This document shows, in pieces, positions 44,401-56,071 of a stretch of 64,000 nucleotides of DNA. A model generated the notes under the pieces. It was not told the DNA's origin and ran no database searches. It saw only the letters and a list, made by a program, of their open reading frames with translations. The stretch lies in contig JAFMSR010000014.1 of assembly GCA_022818135.1 (NCBI GenBank), forward strand, positions 40,443,708 through 40,507,707, given 5' to 3'. A program made the position numbers and the translations under genes. Positions within the stretch are counted from its first letter, which is position 1, and the number at the start of each line of letters is the position of its first letter. The stretch is from Saxidomus purpurata. Taxonomy: Eukaryota; Mollusca; Bivalvia; Venerida; Veneridae.

Positions 44401-46729
44401 GCGTTAATGTCTTTAGGCAAGACAATAATTACACATTGCCTCTCCCTTTTTTTAAGATTGTTCATAGTCCTGGCTGACAAAGAAATTTCTCCCCTGGCGA
44501 ACTAGTCAATACCCCTTCTCCCTTCCTTGCTCTCCAGGCTCACTCCAGATAGCATCAACCCTAGCTAGTATCCCTTTCTTCGAGGTTGATTCCACCAGTA
44601 GTCTCAAGAGCAAGTTACATTTCGGTTGTGTATAAAATTCGAGTGTACTTCTCTTTATACAGATACTTCAATGGCCTTAGGCTTGCTAAAAATTGAAAAC
44701 TGGGAAAACAAAACAAACGGGCCGAAAAAACAAATTTATTTATATGGATTCCATAATTGTCTTCGAAACCACATGAACATGAAAAGATTTGCACTGATCT
44801 GATGAGAAGGCTGTTCAGTATTTCAAATTCAACAGTTGCAAACACAGGGGGATGGTGTGTACCTTTTACACTAAACGGGTGTTTTATATGTGTTTTCTGA
44901 TCATTTTCTGACAAAAATCCATTTTACGTATATATACATTAGAAAAGGGGTCTAACTCCGAAAACAGGGGTCTTATTTTGACACATCTCAAACAGATGCA
45001 GATTTTATAGCAGAGGTCTATGTCAAACTATAAAATAATCAATAGTAGATATATTTTGCTTTCCAAAATGTACAGGTTCCCTAAGCAAATAGTTCAACTT
45101 TTGATGCAAATTCTTTGAAAACGAAATTTATACTCCAAACACGCTCTTGAACGAGATCTTGCTACCGCTGTTTACATTATAATATCAATACGAAATTCTG
45201 AATAAACGCGTTTTGCATGCTAGAACAGTTTAACAATCAACAAATGGGTTATTTGGGAACACTTACTGCCAACTTCTCTTTTGAAAACCGAAATCTAGTC
45301 CCTTAGTCCATAAAAATATTTTCTATTTAACATTTTCGCTTCACCGGCAGGCATATTTAGAATTATGAGATGACTGACGTCATCACACTACTAAAAAGGT
45401 AGTACTGAACAATTTCAAATAACAATTTCTTATTGGACGCTTGCACTTGAGCTTTAAATCGGTATTTGAAATTGTTCAGTACTACCTCCCTAAACAAATA
45501 TGTCTGCCGGCGAAGCGAAAATGGTAAACAGAAAATATTTCAATGGGCTATGGGGCTAGATTTCGGTTTTCAAAAGAGAAGTTGGCAGTAAGTGTTCCCA
45601 AATAACCCATTTGTTGATTGTTAAATTGTTTTAGCTTGCAAAACGCGTTTATTCAGAATTTTGCATAAATTATATATAGTAAATAGCGGTAGCAAGATCT
45701 CTGCTAAGACGCGGTTTGGGTATAAATATAAATTTCCAAAGAATTTGCATCAAAAGTTGAACTACTTGCTTAGGGAACCTGTACATTTTTGGAAAGCAAA
45801 ATATATCTACTATTGATTATTTTATAGTTTGACTTCGTAGACCATACGTCGGCTATAAAATCTGCATCTGTTTGAGATGTGTCAAAATAAGATCGCGATT
45901 TCGGCTTTCAGAGTTAGACCCCTTTTCTTATGTATATAGGAGTGATCGTGTTTGCAAACAAAACCCGGTATTGCGCAATAATTTCTATTGATAAGAGATA
46001 GATGCGGTGGGCAACGGTCGGTAGTCCGTGTTTTTGAATCGTTAGGGATGTTTTTTAACGACCGTAACTTTTTTAAAACAAGATATATTTTAAAATGTTT
46101 TTTATCACTGGAAAGCTAATAAAATATACTTTTTATTCATTATTTTCAATTTGTGTTAAGATTCAAAATGAAAAATTCGCGAGCGAGTAACTTACACTGT
46201 TTTCATAAATGATTATAGCAGCAACAAGCCTTACAAAAAATCAAGTGTCATTAAAAACGGTATTTCTTTCAAAAGAGATATTTTGATGTAAAAATATGAG
46301 TATCAAGAGCATGTCATAACTTTTTGAATTTTAAAAATCCTTCAGATAGCAAAAAAGTTATAAAAATTCAAAAATTCCTTTCCGATACATAAGCATTGTA
46401 AACACAACTGTTATTGCCCACCAGCGATCTTATCAAAATTGCCGTGTGACGTCACGGCGATCACTCCTATACGTAAAATGGATTTTTGTCAGAAAATGAT
46501 TAGAACACTCAAATAAAACACCCGTTTAGTGTAAAAGGTACACACCGTCCCCCTGTGGTTGCAAACAGATAAAGTATGGCTTTCCAGTGAGTCTAATATG
46601 CTTATTAAGTACATTACAGTAGATATACCATTTGATATCAGGTAATTTCTTTGAATTCTTCCATTGTTTCCTTCTGTCAGTTGTGTAATTGTAGCGTTTC
46701 TTTCCTTGACGTTTTGTTGGTTTTCCCAT
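41411..46729 (-). CDS. NOP16: Nucleolar protein 16, complete, 5 exons
   Basis: Minus-strand exons are 46729-46629, 43985-43877, 43327-43243, 42511-42405 and 41539-41411, giving 176 aa (human NOP16 is 178). All are GT-AG with consistent phases (2,0,1,0). Landmarks are a basic N-terminus (MGKPTKRQGKKRYNY), the IKCKEIKDSWD..KSVAKNL/ADMGLSANPN segment (residues about 33-62), and a C-terminal YMLDKHGDDFKAMARDPKNH / YQETAKQIKKKINMFK block (residues about 125-158). These match the conserved NOP16 family regions, including MARD-x-KN-x-YQ-x-T-x-KQI. NOP16 acts in the nucleolus in 60S ribosomal subunit assembly. Intron 1 (2.6 kb) contains a long foldback element. An ETS-type site lies just upstream of the ATG. 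No lesion was seen. Confidence 0.95.
41815..42400. other. NOP16 intron 4
   Basis: No element was recognised. The plus-strand frame at 42244-42585 is the opposite strand of exon 4 plus intron and is not a gene. Confidence 0.4.
42625..42819. mobile_element. Pogo/Tigger-like MITE, copy 3 (195 bp)
   Basis: CAGTAAACTCC ... GGAGTTTACTG is flanked by TA on both sides (42623-42624, 42820-42821). It is the same family as 24039 and 30291 and lies in NOP16 intron 3. Confidence 0.8.
44834..46566. mobile_element. Long foldback (inverted-repeat) element in NOP16 intron 1
   Basis: The left arm (about 44834-45419) and right arm (about 45462-46566) are inverted copies around a spacer of about 42 bp. Matching landmarks are gttgcaaacacagggggatg versus ccccctgtggttgcaaac, ttttgatgcaaattcttt versus aaagaatttgcatcaaaa, ctgccaacttctcttttg versus caaaagagaagttggcag, and gtactgaacaatttcaaat versus atttgaaattgttcagtac. 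The right arm is split by a nested insertion (45937-46469). The outer end lies only about 60 bases inside the intron from exon 1. Transcribed, it would form a hairpin with arms of about 580 bp. Confidence 0.85.
45937..46469. mobile_element. TA-flanked MITE nested in the foldback right arm (533 bp)
   Basis: Terminal inverted repeats TAGGAGTGATCG / CGATCACTCCTA are flanked by TA on each side. Removing it restores the collinearity of the right arm with the left arm (tgtata|tacgtaaaatgg). The TA duplication and short inverted ends fit a Tc1/mariner-type non-autonomous element. No transposase frame is present. Confidence 0.85.
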
Positions 46730-46747
46730 ATTTACACGTGCTTACCA

Positions 46748-46756
46748 CCCGGAAGT
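46748..46756 (-). promoter_or_regulatory. ETS-type site upstream of NOP16
   Basis: CCCGGAAGT lies 19 bases upstream of the start codon, typical of housekeeping and ribosome-biogenesis promoters. A cacgtg-like acacgtgctt lies beside it. Confidence 0.4.
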
Positions 46757-48052
46757 AAACAGAAGAAGCTCTACAGTAAGCCACTCTGTCGAATTACAAA
46801 AACAAAATACAAAATAAAATACAAAAAAATTGCTAACATAGGCCTAGTACTGTTCGCGTTGGTCTTATCCCCTCTACATTCAGTTTTTTTATGTAAGATA
46901 ACTTTGCTTTAATAATTCCAAATGAAAATTCGAAAACACAGCTGGCATTTGAGTGCATACTAAACGCCGGTACACCGGTATCCTTCCAAACCCCCGCAGA
47001 GGTTATTTTTGGTATTAAAGTATGAATGCTGCAACTCGCCGGTGTTCCTAAGCTTAAAACTTTCTTTCTTCTTTAAAAGCCAATGTCATGCGTTCGCTAC
47101 TGTTTCCTAAATGTATACAGCCTTTATTTTTAACTACAACATTTTGTTATATTTTCTGATATTCAAAGGGCAGATTAAATTAAAATTAAGGCTGGTGTCC
47201 TGTGATTTTTATTTCCTACTTCTTTATCAGATTTCATTCTTGATCAACATACCAAGTATGAAGAAATTTTCCTATTATTACATAAAGGATTTTAACGCTA
47301 GCGAACGCCTTCAAACGGACCCAAAGCATGAGATTTTAATCCATATAACGGGTTTCTGTGACTAAATCTGAAGTGTCAGCTAAAATGAAAGGTAGGAAAA
47401 AGAATACTTACATGCCTACTAGCAGATATGTTGTAAACATCTATGTTCCAGTCATGTGACCAGGATTTTCTTGCATCATGGCTAACCTTCTATTTGATCA
47501 AACAATTTTAGGTGTTTGATTTGATGTTTGTGCATAGATAGATCTTCAAAATAAGGGTAGTCTTCCGAGACGTGAAAGATTGGAAATCATTATAGGAAGC
47601 AGCTGTAATGTAAACGGTAGAAATTGCATTGAAGGGATTCGAACCTTAATATAACAGATGATGTAATATAGTCATAATACATTTCATAAAGTTCATAAGT
47701 TTATAAAGTCATTTAAGCCTGATATGAGTTTGATACTCATATAAACGATGTATGTTTCTGTGGCAATTTATTGGCAATTAATTGTTTGTTTTCACTGATA
47801 CTGATAAGGCAAATCCACCAATGATTTCACATTTAGGTAGGAACTATCCATTAGTGTCACTGATGTTATATAAGTGTCCATACACTTTATAATTATGGAG
47901 TAATCCAAATTGTATCATACAGTCATACGAACAAATTAAAACACTGGTAAAACTGACTAACAACTCTGTCACTTTTTCACTAAGACATGTTATCTATTCT
48001 TTGGTTTTATACCACTAATACTGTCCTAGATAGCTAACCTCTACATAATTAT
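46757..48052. other. Intergenic region without recognised genes
   Basis: AT-rich. Open frames at 46664-46912 and 47111-47365 have no splice or family support. Confidence 0.35.
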
Positions 48053-49080
48053 TTAGTTCTGCAGGCACTTTGGTCTAAATTTATTTGGTCCCCCAACCCA
48101 GTCTTTGTTAAGACTATGTTTAAAAGAGTTGATAGAGGGTGCCATAATTATGGACTCTGGAAGCTAGTTCCAGTTATCTACAACCCTCTGGCTGAAGGTA
48201 GCTCGCATAAGTTCGGCTCTCAAGTGATTTTTATAAATTTTAAGGGAGTTATCCCTTAATTGTTGGGAGACTATTAACGGTAATGGAAACAGTTTGTTTT
48301 TCTTTATTTTATCATGGCCATTTAGAATTTGGTAGGATTGTATTAAATCAGACCTGAGCCTTCTATATTCTAAACTTGGAAGTCCTTATTCAATTAATCT
48401 TTCTGTGTAGTCTTCATTATTTAGACCTTTAACAATACGTGTTGCACGTCTCTGAACATTTTCAATTGCCATTTGTTGATTTTTGAACCTAGGTGACAAT
48501 ACTGTAGATATGCATTCTAAATGAGGTCTGACTAATGATTTGTATAAGGTCAAGAACATTTTTTTCAGACAACATGTATAGTTAAATGATTTCATAATCA
48601 GGCCTAGATTTAAGGTAAGCTAGTTTGTCCTTATTGTTAATGTGTGAGCTAAATGTTAATTTGGGGTCAAAAGTTGTCCCAAGACCCTTTTCTGAATTTA
48701 CTTTTGTTATTTCGGAAATGGTATTTTCATGGTTATTTATGTAGTAATGTGTACTTTTGCAATTGATTAGTAGATTATAGTAGGTGACATGAGAAATAAC
48801 ACTGGCTCTAATACACTCTCCTGTGGCACTCCACTCACTACCGGGGTACAGGATGATGCTTCTCCATTTATTATTACACATTGCCTGCGATTGGTTAGGA
48901 AGTCTCTTAACCATTTGTAAACGTTTCCATGGATACCATACTCCCAGACCTTCAGTTGTAGTCTTTCATCAGGAACTTTGTCAAAGGCGGCCATAAAATG
49001 CAGGTACACCACGTCCACAGTTTTTCCTTCATCTAAGGCTATGTCTTCTACACATTCTAATAATTGTGTAGGCTGGGGGA
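48053..49080 (-). pseudogene. Dead non-LTR retrotransposon fragment (reverse transcriptase 3' part)
   Basis: Read on the minus strand from about 49020, FDKVPDERLQLKVWEYGIHG, WLRDFLTNRRQ and VSGVPQESVLEP are conserved reverse-transcriptase blocks of the Jockey/CR1-type superfamily. These are followed after a break by GLGTTFDPKLTFSSHIN, TLYKSLVRPHLECIST, ENVQRRATRIVKGL and the C-terminal NKDWVGGPNKFRPKCLQN with a stop at 48053. The expected FADD catalytic box between the blocks is missing (internal deletion), and several frameshifts and stops are present. It is 5'-truncated, as usual for such elements. Confidence 0.85.
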
Positions 49081-50007
49081 TGTTAAATTATTAAATTATT
49101 ACATTCTATATGATTGAATTGATTTGTCCTCCCGAGCACATACACAACACAATAGTTCAGTCAATTTGTAAATTCGGTCTATTTCACTTCTTATCGTCGA
49201 AATGGAGAGACCAGATATCTTTTCGGTCCGTACAAAATGATGACATACAGTTAGTTGGGATAATGCATTACATCGCAATGATCACATACAATGTTATTAA
49301 CGTGTTGCATACATCTTATGCATACAAAGATGAGAACATTGGCGTTGATAGGGTTTTCTCGGTTAGTTTTCAGGTAATCATCACTCGTAGTTTACCTTTA
49401 GTTCCACTTGATTTGCATGCATCTATCTTCACGTGAAACTGGTCACTTTTCCTATAAAAGATAAGTACCATATACTTATCCAATATCCAAATAGTTGACT
49501 TAATTGCTACCGTCATGTTTAAATTTTATTATTAGGAGTGTGAAAAAAAAAATATCAAACAGGGAATGCCACGTACCAAAAAGACTCTTTACTGAAGTAT
49601 CACATGTCTGTCTTTAAATTCTGGCACCATAAGGGCCTTAATAGTTTCAGAAAGCGTCGCAATTACAAAACATTACAGCAATGATTACAGTTACATTATA
49701 CAGATACACTTTACTCTTTATAGACAATTAGTACATTTTTGTACATACATGTAATAGTATAATAATACATTTAAAAAAGAAATACAAATTCATTTCGTAA
49801 AGTTAAGTAAATGCTATTCAGCTAAAGTTATCTGATCAAGACTGATATTTGATTTCTTGAGGATTTTTTACATGCACAGTAGATCATCAGTTTCTTACTA
49901 TTGCTACATTTTACAGCGATAAGCAATGGTTATCTAACTTTTACTCTGTGCAATCAGATATTGTACAAACTACTGTGATATTTTAATTGAATATAGTATA
50001 GATAATA
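49081..50007. other. Intergenic region; contains a 40-bp fragment of the microsatellite-bearing repeat
   Basis: At about 49546-49590, aaatatcaaacagggaatgc/cacgtaccaaaa matches one end of the repeats at 50370-50520 and 58978-59500. Otherwise nothing is supported. Confidence 0.5.
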
Positions 50008-50397
50008 TATACACTTAACAACTTTTCTAACGCTACCAGTAGCCTTCTCGCAATCACTTTAGGTGAACTTTTCAGGGCAATTAGAGTAACATATAAGACA
50101 TTGTTTTATTCAAGCTAGGTTTACAACAAAAATACTCTACAAGTTAAAGATCTTATAGCTTATTTAAAGCAACCCCTATTTTTCAAATTCGCAAATTTTG
50201 CCAAAAATAATTAAAATTTGTAACAACGCGATAAAAATTATTCATTTGTAAAATTCTTTTAAATTATCAAAATTATTATTTCGAATAACAATGAGCTAAA
50301 ACAGTAATCATTTTTGCAATAGAAAGAAAAAAGGTACCGTATTTAATTATTTTCACATTGTTGGCAAACTTCTAAAATGCTAGTGTGTGTTGGTAGT

Positions 50398-50449
<52 letters not shown>

Positions 50450-51257
50450 ACTTCTGGGTGCTGTGGGGCTTCTTTTGGGGAGGCTGCGTTTTTGGTACGT
50501 GGCATTCCCTGTTTGATATTATTTTTGTTTTTTTGTTTTCATATGTTGCGACAATTTCAGAAATTTTATTTGGCATAAAATGACAATTACATTTATAGCC
50601 AGTTACAGAAGAATGCAGCCAGTTACAGAATAATGCATACATATGTGGAGCAAATAACATGACAATGAAATACACAATCTTTTCAGAGAAAGTCTTTACC
50701 AGTATTAATAGTTCTGTATATTGTTACAGCTAAAAACTATATCTATCGAAGCATTTTTAGTCATTAGTCAATAATAGTGACATGTGTTTTAGTCAGGATG
50801 AGGTGCTATGTGAAACTGCATGTCGCACAACTGCCACTCTAGCTGTAAAACACGGTGAACATTCTATCAATATCATCCCGTTCTCCGGACCTAAACCTAA
50901 AAAAAGTTAATTTTTACTAAAACGAAAATAACAATACACCCACGTTTTAAATCTATAGAATTTTGTATTGGTTACAATCTACGAAACTTTGCAGTAAACC
51001 AGTGGACGTTAACTTTCTTGCTTTTATCAATTGAATTAATTTGCTAACTGCGAATTTGTGAAAACGTGGGGTGCATCAAATAAATTACAAAATCTACAAC
51101 TTGTTGCACAAGTGTGTTTTTAATTTTGTATCTAATAATGTCTTTTATATTAATTTAGTTGCCGTGAAAAGTCGAGGTACAATGTAAATATCTTGTCTAG
51201 TTTTAAAGTTATAGTGAAAAGGCTACAGGTAGCGTTAGAAAAGTTGTTAAGTGTATA
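50008..51257. mobile_element. 1.25-kb element with 37-bp terminal inverted repeats
   Basis: TATACACTTAACAACTTTTC... at 50008-50044 is the inverse of ...GAAAAGTTGTTAAGTGTATA at 51221-51257, with one mismatch in 37. Weaker inverted similarity continues inward for at least 20 more bases. No transposase frame is present. Inside it carries a microsatellite-bearing repeat (50370-50520). The target duplication is uncertain: the AT-rich flanks ataatatat and ataattatat are similar but not identical. Confidence 0.75.
50370..50520. repeat. GT-microsatellite-bearing repeat
   Basis: gctagtgtgtgttggtagtg is followed by an uninterrupted GT run of about 45 bases (50404-50448) and a conserved tail, tgcacttctgggtgctgtgg ... 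gtggcattccctgtttgata. The same tail is present inverted at 58978-59190. The reading frames across the GT run are not genes. Confidence 0.8.
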
Positions 51258-51342
51258 ATTATATGCGATGTCTTTACTGTCTGGCATAATTCCTTTATAG
51301 AGTGGTAAACATGTTGAAAATTACACAATTATGGACTTGTTA

Positions 51343-51419
51343 GGCATTGTATATGATGTGATATTCACCATATGGAAGTGATATTGACCGAGGTTTGAAT
51401 ATCACACCATATTCAATGC
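51343..51419. repeat. Small palindromic repeat
   Basis: gcattgtatatgatgtgatat and atatcacaccatattcaatg are inverted copies about 40 bases apart. A related half, gcattgaatatgatgtggta/ttcacc...tattgaccgggg, occurs at about 51925-51980. Confidence 0.6.
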
Positions 51420-51429
51420 TTATATTTTG

Positions 51430-52395
51430 ACTGTAAACAGCATTATAATTTCTCAAGACAGTTTTTAAGTTTATACGAATTTATTTCATTTCGATTACAA
51501 AGAAAGCTCCGTAGCATATTAAATCGCTCTCGAACACTCATTCCATATGTTTTCCACGCTTGCGAGAGAGAGCCAGCGATATTTTCATATTTAGTTTATT
51601 CATGGGTCTTTAATAGACATTTGAATAGAATAATTTTGCAAATCATCACAAAATTTAATCTGAAAAAGAGTTATTAATGAAATGAAGTTGACACTCTCTG
51701 TAGTCATTAACTGTTCACTTGAAAATCAAATACGTGTAACATAACAAAGGCAGTATATCACGATTTGCACGAACCAAATGACTTCATCACGTCATTCTAA
51801 ATTTAGAAACGGGGAAAATCCAATATTTATGAAATTTGTGTCTATCCGTCTAGACCAGTAAGAAATATCTATTTATAGAAAATAAAAATTATAATATTTT
51901 AATATACAATAAATGAGTCGTGATGCATTGAATATGATGTGGTATTCACCAGAAGAGGGCAATATTGACCGGGGCTATTGTTTAGTGTCGATGACAAAAC
52001 ACTCCCAGTTTACTACATAAATTGAGTTAGACGAAACTGCAGTGTGACGAAAACACTCACACCCATGACAAAGTACTTCATGGCAGTGGTGTGGTACTGC
52101 ACAATTTCTGTATTTATTTCTGCAGATGAAGTAAGGTTGTGAAAAAAACTTGATAATTTAACACTCGAATTTGTAGAGGGCCAAGCTATTTTCGATGTCA
52201 ATGAGAACTTGAAAGATAAAACATTTATCAAACACACCTAAGATAACTTTGGTCCGCTATTATCGACTGTTTTTCGTTTCGACGGAATTAGAACGGGCCG
52301 AACCGGGTTTTAATTTTATTCAGGAAGTCAACAATATTCATAACAATTTGGGGGTCAGAAGGAGAAACACCTAATCGTGCATTTATACTAGACAA
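51430..52395. other. Upstream region of HIG1 gene 1
   Basis: The only feature seen is the palindrome-related half at about 51925. GC rises slightly from about 52270 (acgggccgaaccgggtt), probably the promoter/5'UTR of the gene at 52404. Confidence 0.4.
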
Positions 52396-52403
52396 AAGCC
52401 ACC

Positions 52404-53653
52404 ATGGATAAAGACAAAATTTCCAAAATGAATCCGGAAGAGATTGCTTATATGCGCCGGATGATGGAAGAAAGATTCAGTCCCACAATGTTTCATACAG
52501 AAAAGGATCGAGAAGTTCTTGAGAAAGGGAAGTTCAGAGCACTAATTTGGCCGTCTATGTCAGGAAACCCTTACATGAATCCGTTCATAATTGTAGGTAT
52601 GAATCATACAAGTGTACACATTCACATGAAGTTTGGACCTGGACCCGGCTAGTCTAATTAATTCAACGCTGAAGCCAGCGAGATAGTTTTTAGATGGGCG
52701 CTTTTAAATAGTCTCGTTATTTCCACTTCGAAGGCAAACCAATTTTACAGGTTGACATTTGAGAGTTGCCCGCCTGACAGTTATAAATGGACAGTTATAA
52801 ATTATCAGATCTGTGAAACCTGGGTCACACTAAAACACCAAATTAATAAGTCTTGGGCGCTCTTCTGAGGTTAGCCTCAATATTTCTGAGGTTTGACAAC
52901 TATAAAATATCAGATCTAAAAAGCAAGTCAAACCGATGAGTCAAATGAATTAGGCTACACCCCAGCCCGATTAGCCCCTGCATAAGCAAAGAACAATGTC
53001 CAATCAAGGGGCAGTCCTACCCTAGTGAGTTTTTCCTTTGGGAGGGACAGGGACATGGGTGAGACACTGTTTTGTTGAATGATTCTAGTTTTTCATCGAG
53101 TTATCATGGGTATGGTCCTTTGCATTTTTAAATACATGTAGTGTACTTTGAGGTGTTGGCTCGAGCATGCTTGAAGAAATGAAACTTCACTGGAGTGACT
53201 AGTATCATGCTTAGTTGTGCATATCGTCTGCATTTTGTGCTTGAATTCTTGGCCGAAATTAATGGAAATGTCTCGCATATGTATATTGATCATTCTCTGA
53301 CAAGCAACAGCAACAGAGTCAATATAGCATAAGTGATAGCTTTAGAATATAATAAATTGGAATCAATATAAAGGAATGGTATATCATATATATGCAAACT
53401 TAATGACTTTACAAACAATGTAACTTAATTTTACTGCATTTCAGGTCTTACGATGATTGTGGGATCATTCTTTTTTTCAATGCGTTACGGTGGGTCAGCA
53501 GAACAGAAGTCGTTGATTATGCTCGATAATCGTGTAAAATTCCAGTCACTGACTATAGCTTCAGTAATGGGTGGATATTATTGTAGTAGCTTAAGAAAAA
53601 AGAATGTTGCAAAGTTGGAGGAGATCGAACAACTAAAGGCAGAGTTAATGTAA
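52404..53653 (+). CDS. HIG1-domain protein 1, two exons
   Basis: Exons are 52404-52596 and 53445-53653, phase 1, giving 133 aa. The start has an ideal Kozak context (GCCACCATGG). Residues about 1-50 are hydrophilic (YMRRMMEERFSPTMFHTEK). A HIG1-type domain then follows: NPYMNPFIIVG, first membrane helix LTMIVGSFFFSMR, YGGS, the -MLDNRVKFQSLTIAS- segment equivalent to the family M-x2-R-V-x2-Q-x2-T, a second helix, and a charged coiled tail (KLEEIEQLKAELM). HIG1 proteins sit in the mitochondrial inner membrane and help cytochrome oxidase assembly; that role is inferred. AATAAA occurs at 53942. A paralogue with the same gene structure lies at 62194. Confidence 0.8.
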
Positions 53654-54224
53654 AGCTTAATGATATTTTTAGTATTCAGAACTGGTTTACATATGGAAGG
53701 AATTTACATATGAAAATCAGCCTCAAGGAAGCTGTTTACTTACATGGATGAAATCAGCCTCAAGGAAGTGCCATCAGCCTTAGTCTGTTTTATCAGACTG
53801 AAACGAACTAGGATTACCAATTACGACAAACCAGCCATTGATTGAAGTGAAGCCATACACTGCCAACCAAATTGATACAGTGTTTCAACTGATGATAATA
53901 GTTAATACACTACAGTTATTATATTCATTGGCTGGATCTCAAATAAACGTTAATTAGAAAACATACATGTACAGTATGTACATGTTTATAGGTGTGATGA
54001 TACATTAAATAATTTTGTACTAGCTGTATATTAACAGTTAACTTATATTGAATGGGTACATTTTTGCACTATTAAGTGTGAAAATGTAATTATAGTCCGG
54101 GTGTCCGGTAGACCCGATCTCAAGAGTTTTAATACTAAACATATTTTTATATTCCTGTTATTAAAAGCTTGTTGAAGATCCTTTCTGGCTTCATCCGCCC
54201 CTAAAGAGGTTTTGAATCGCATTT
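53654..54224. other. 3'UTR and downstream region of HIG1 gene 1
   Basis: A direct repeat, aaatcagcctcaaggaag, occurs at about 53715 and about 53751. A polyadenylation signal lies at 53942. No other feature was seen. Confidence 0.45.
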
Positions 54225-54420
54225 TTAGCTCATCTGAGCATATGCTCAGGGTGAGCTATTGTGATCACTCGCTGTCTGGTATCCATCTACAAAGATTGTT
54301 CAAATCAGGACCCCCAGGTCAAAATATACCCTTTCTGCAATGCGATTGTTGACTCAGTATTACAGCCAATTGTAGCCAAGTGAGCGATATAGGGCCATCT
54401 TGACCCTCTCATTGTAGGAC
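54225..54420 (+). repeat. Short gagctatt-type element
   Basis: tagctcatctgagcatatgc/tcagggtgagctattgtgat starts it and gagcgatatagggccatctt/gaccctctcatt ends it. It is an internally deleted relative of 6142-7240. Confidence 0.75.
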
Positions 54421-54712
54421 ATTATTGAGATGATCTCTTCAACTTAACTATATAATTAAATAGAGGAACATCACATCAAGACCAGGGTAAATTGACTCAA
54501 ATTTTAATAATCAAACGGGTTTCAGTCTCATCTAGCCACATATGTTACTATTAATAGAACATTTTGGCTCAGGGCCAATTTCTTAATGCACTAGACTTTT
54601 ACATATGTTCAACAGCTTTTCATAGAAGATACTATTCCGTAAATGCTACCTACACTTATTATTTGTTTGTTCTTGCCACTGAATTGTCCATATTCGTCTA
54701 TTAAGATAATAA

Positions 54713-55566
54713 TGTCTCCCCCATAGAAATGTGGGGGAGATGTATTGTTTTTGCCATGGATGTCCGTCCATCCAGCAAAATCTGTCGCTCCATATCTTTT
54801 AAACTCCTCGAAGAATTTTTATGAAACTTGGACAGATATTCACCTTAACCTGGAGCAATAATAGTATATATTTGTCCCAGCCTCAACTACGCGATGTGCA
54901 GAACCTGTGAACCAACCGCACCGGGTCAAGGTCACAATTAAGACATCAAAGGTCATATGCCTATATTTTGTGTCCGCTCCAGATCTCTTGAACCCCTTGA
55001 AGGATTTTAGAATAACTCACCACAAATGTTCACCATATTGACACGATGTGCAGAGCGCATGTTACAACCACCTTGGTTCAAGGTCACTGTTACTAAAAAT
55101 AGAAAAATGGTTTCCGTTTCAACTCCAGTTAGGAGTAACCAATTGCAATGAAACTTGGTGTGTAGGTAGCTTGCATTGCAGGCCACTAGGGTCAAGGTGA
55201 CTGTTACTAAAAATAGATTTTTTGTTTTTAAATCTTTGTTTTTAAATTTTTTTTTTTAAATGTTTGAAGCAAAAATAGCAACAACAAAAATTCCGTGCGA
55301 GGGGGGGGGGGGGGGTTCGAGGTCACTGTTACTGAAAACAGATTGTTTTTTTAAATTGTTTGAAGCAAAAAACAATATTTTTTTGTGGGGGCGTTCAAGG
55401 TAACTGTTACTGTTATATAGAATTTTTTTTAATTATTTTTACTTTTGGTTTTAAGCAAAAAATAATTTTCAAGGTCATGTCACTGTTACTAAAAATAGAT
55501 TTTTGTGTTATTTCAATATCCTGTTTCAGTATTACAATCATTTACAAACTGCCATGGGGGAGACAT
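54713..55566. mobile_element. Element with ATGTCTCCCCCAT inverted ends
   Basis: It begins ATGTCTCCCCCAT and ends ATGGGGGAGACAT, an exact 13-bp inverted pair, with gtccgtccatcc near the start and several ggtcactgttactaaaaa/tag sub-repeats. G runs occur near 55301. It is a common style of bivalve non-autonomous repeat. No coding capacity. Confidence 0.75.
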
Positions 55567-55690
55567 AAGTTTTTGTGACAAAAACAACCATCTAGTTTCT
55601 GCACTGTTAACAGGGCAAGCATAGGTGGAATATGAAAGTTCATGTCTTCGATGGTCAAATACTCTATGACATTGTTGTTTCTTTTGGTTC

Positions 55691-56071
55691 TCATGTTTCT
55701 AACTTTTCCAAGATTTTTTTTTGTTTCTGGAGTTCTTGTTGGCCAGTTCTGGATGTTGTTTTAGGGTTGTGTGTCGAAGGAGTTTTGTTTTGTTCTTCTT
55801 GAGCTTGTTTGGTTATCAATATTTCCTTGAATTCCTTCTCAAACCCATGTAGCTTGATAGAATGTTTTTTTAGTGTGTCCCTTGTTGTGTAAAGTATTTT
55901 ACACCATGAGCACTGGAATTTTTGCATCATCTCTTTTTGTGTTTTTCTGGTGTGGATACCATGGTGAGAGGTTGTTGAAAGTATCTCCACAAATATCACT
56001 ATGTATTGAATTTGTGTTGTTTTTTTCATAGTATGGCATTTATTATACATGTATAATAGTAAGGCTGTCAA
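55691..56071 (-). pseudogene. C2H2 zinc-finger open frame (fragment)
   Basis: A 126-codon minus-strand frame contains one clear C2H2 finger, FQCSWCKILYTTRDTLKKH / SIKLH (C-x2-C-x12-H-x4-H), preceded by SHHGIHTRKTQ, which looks like the end of a previous finger whose cysteines are lost or in another frame. It is followed by a charged Gln/Lys-rich tail. Upstream, another frame reads CYHIHDHTKDGERYKQEIK, which also looks coding-like, suggesting frameshifts. No splice sites were identified. It is probably a decayed gene or a transposon-carried gene fragment. Confidence 0.45.

Noticed and set aside
50343..50675. Long frames over the GT run, and those at 58895-59370 over the CA run
   Set aside because: They are simple dinucleotide translations (CVCVCV, HTHTHT).
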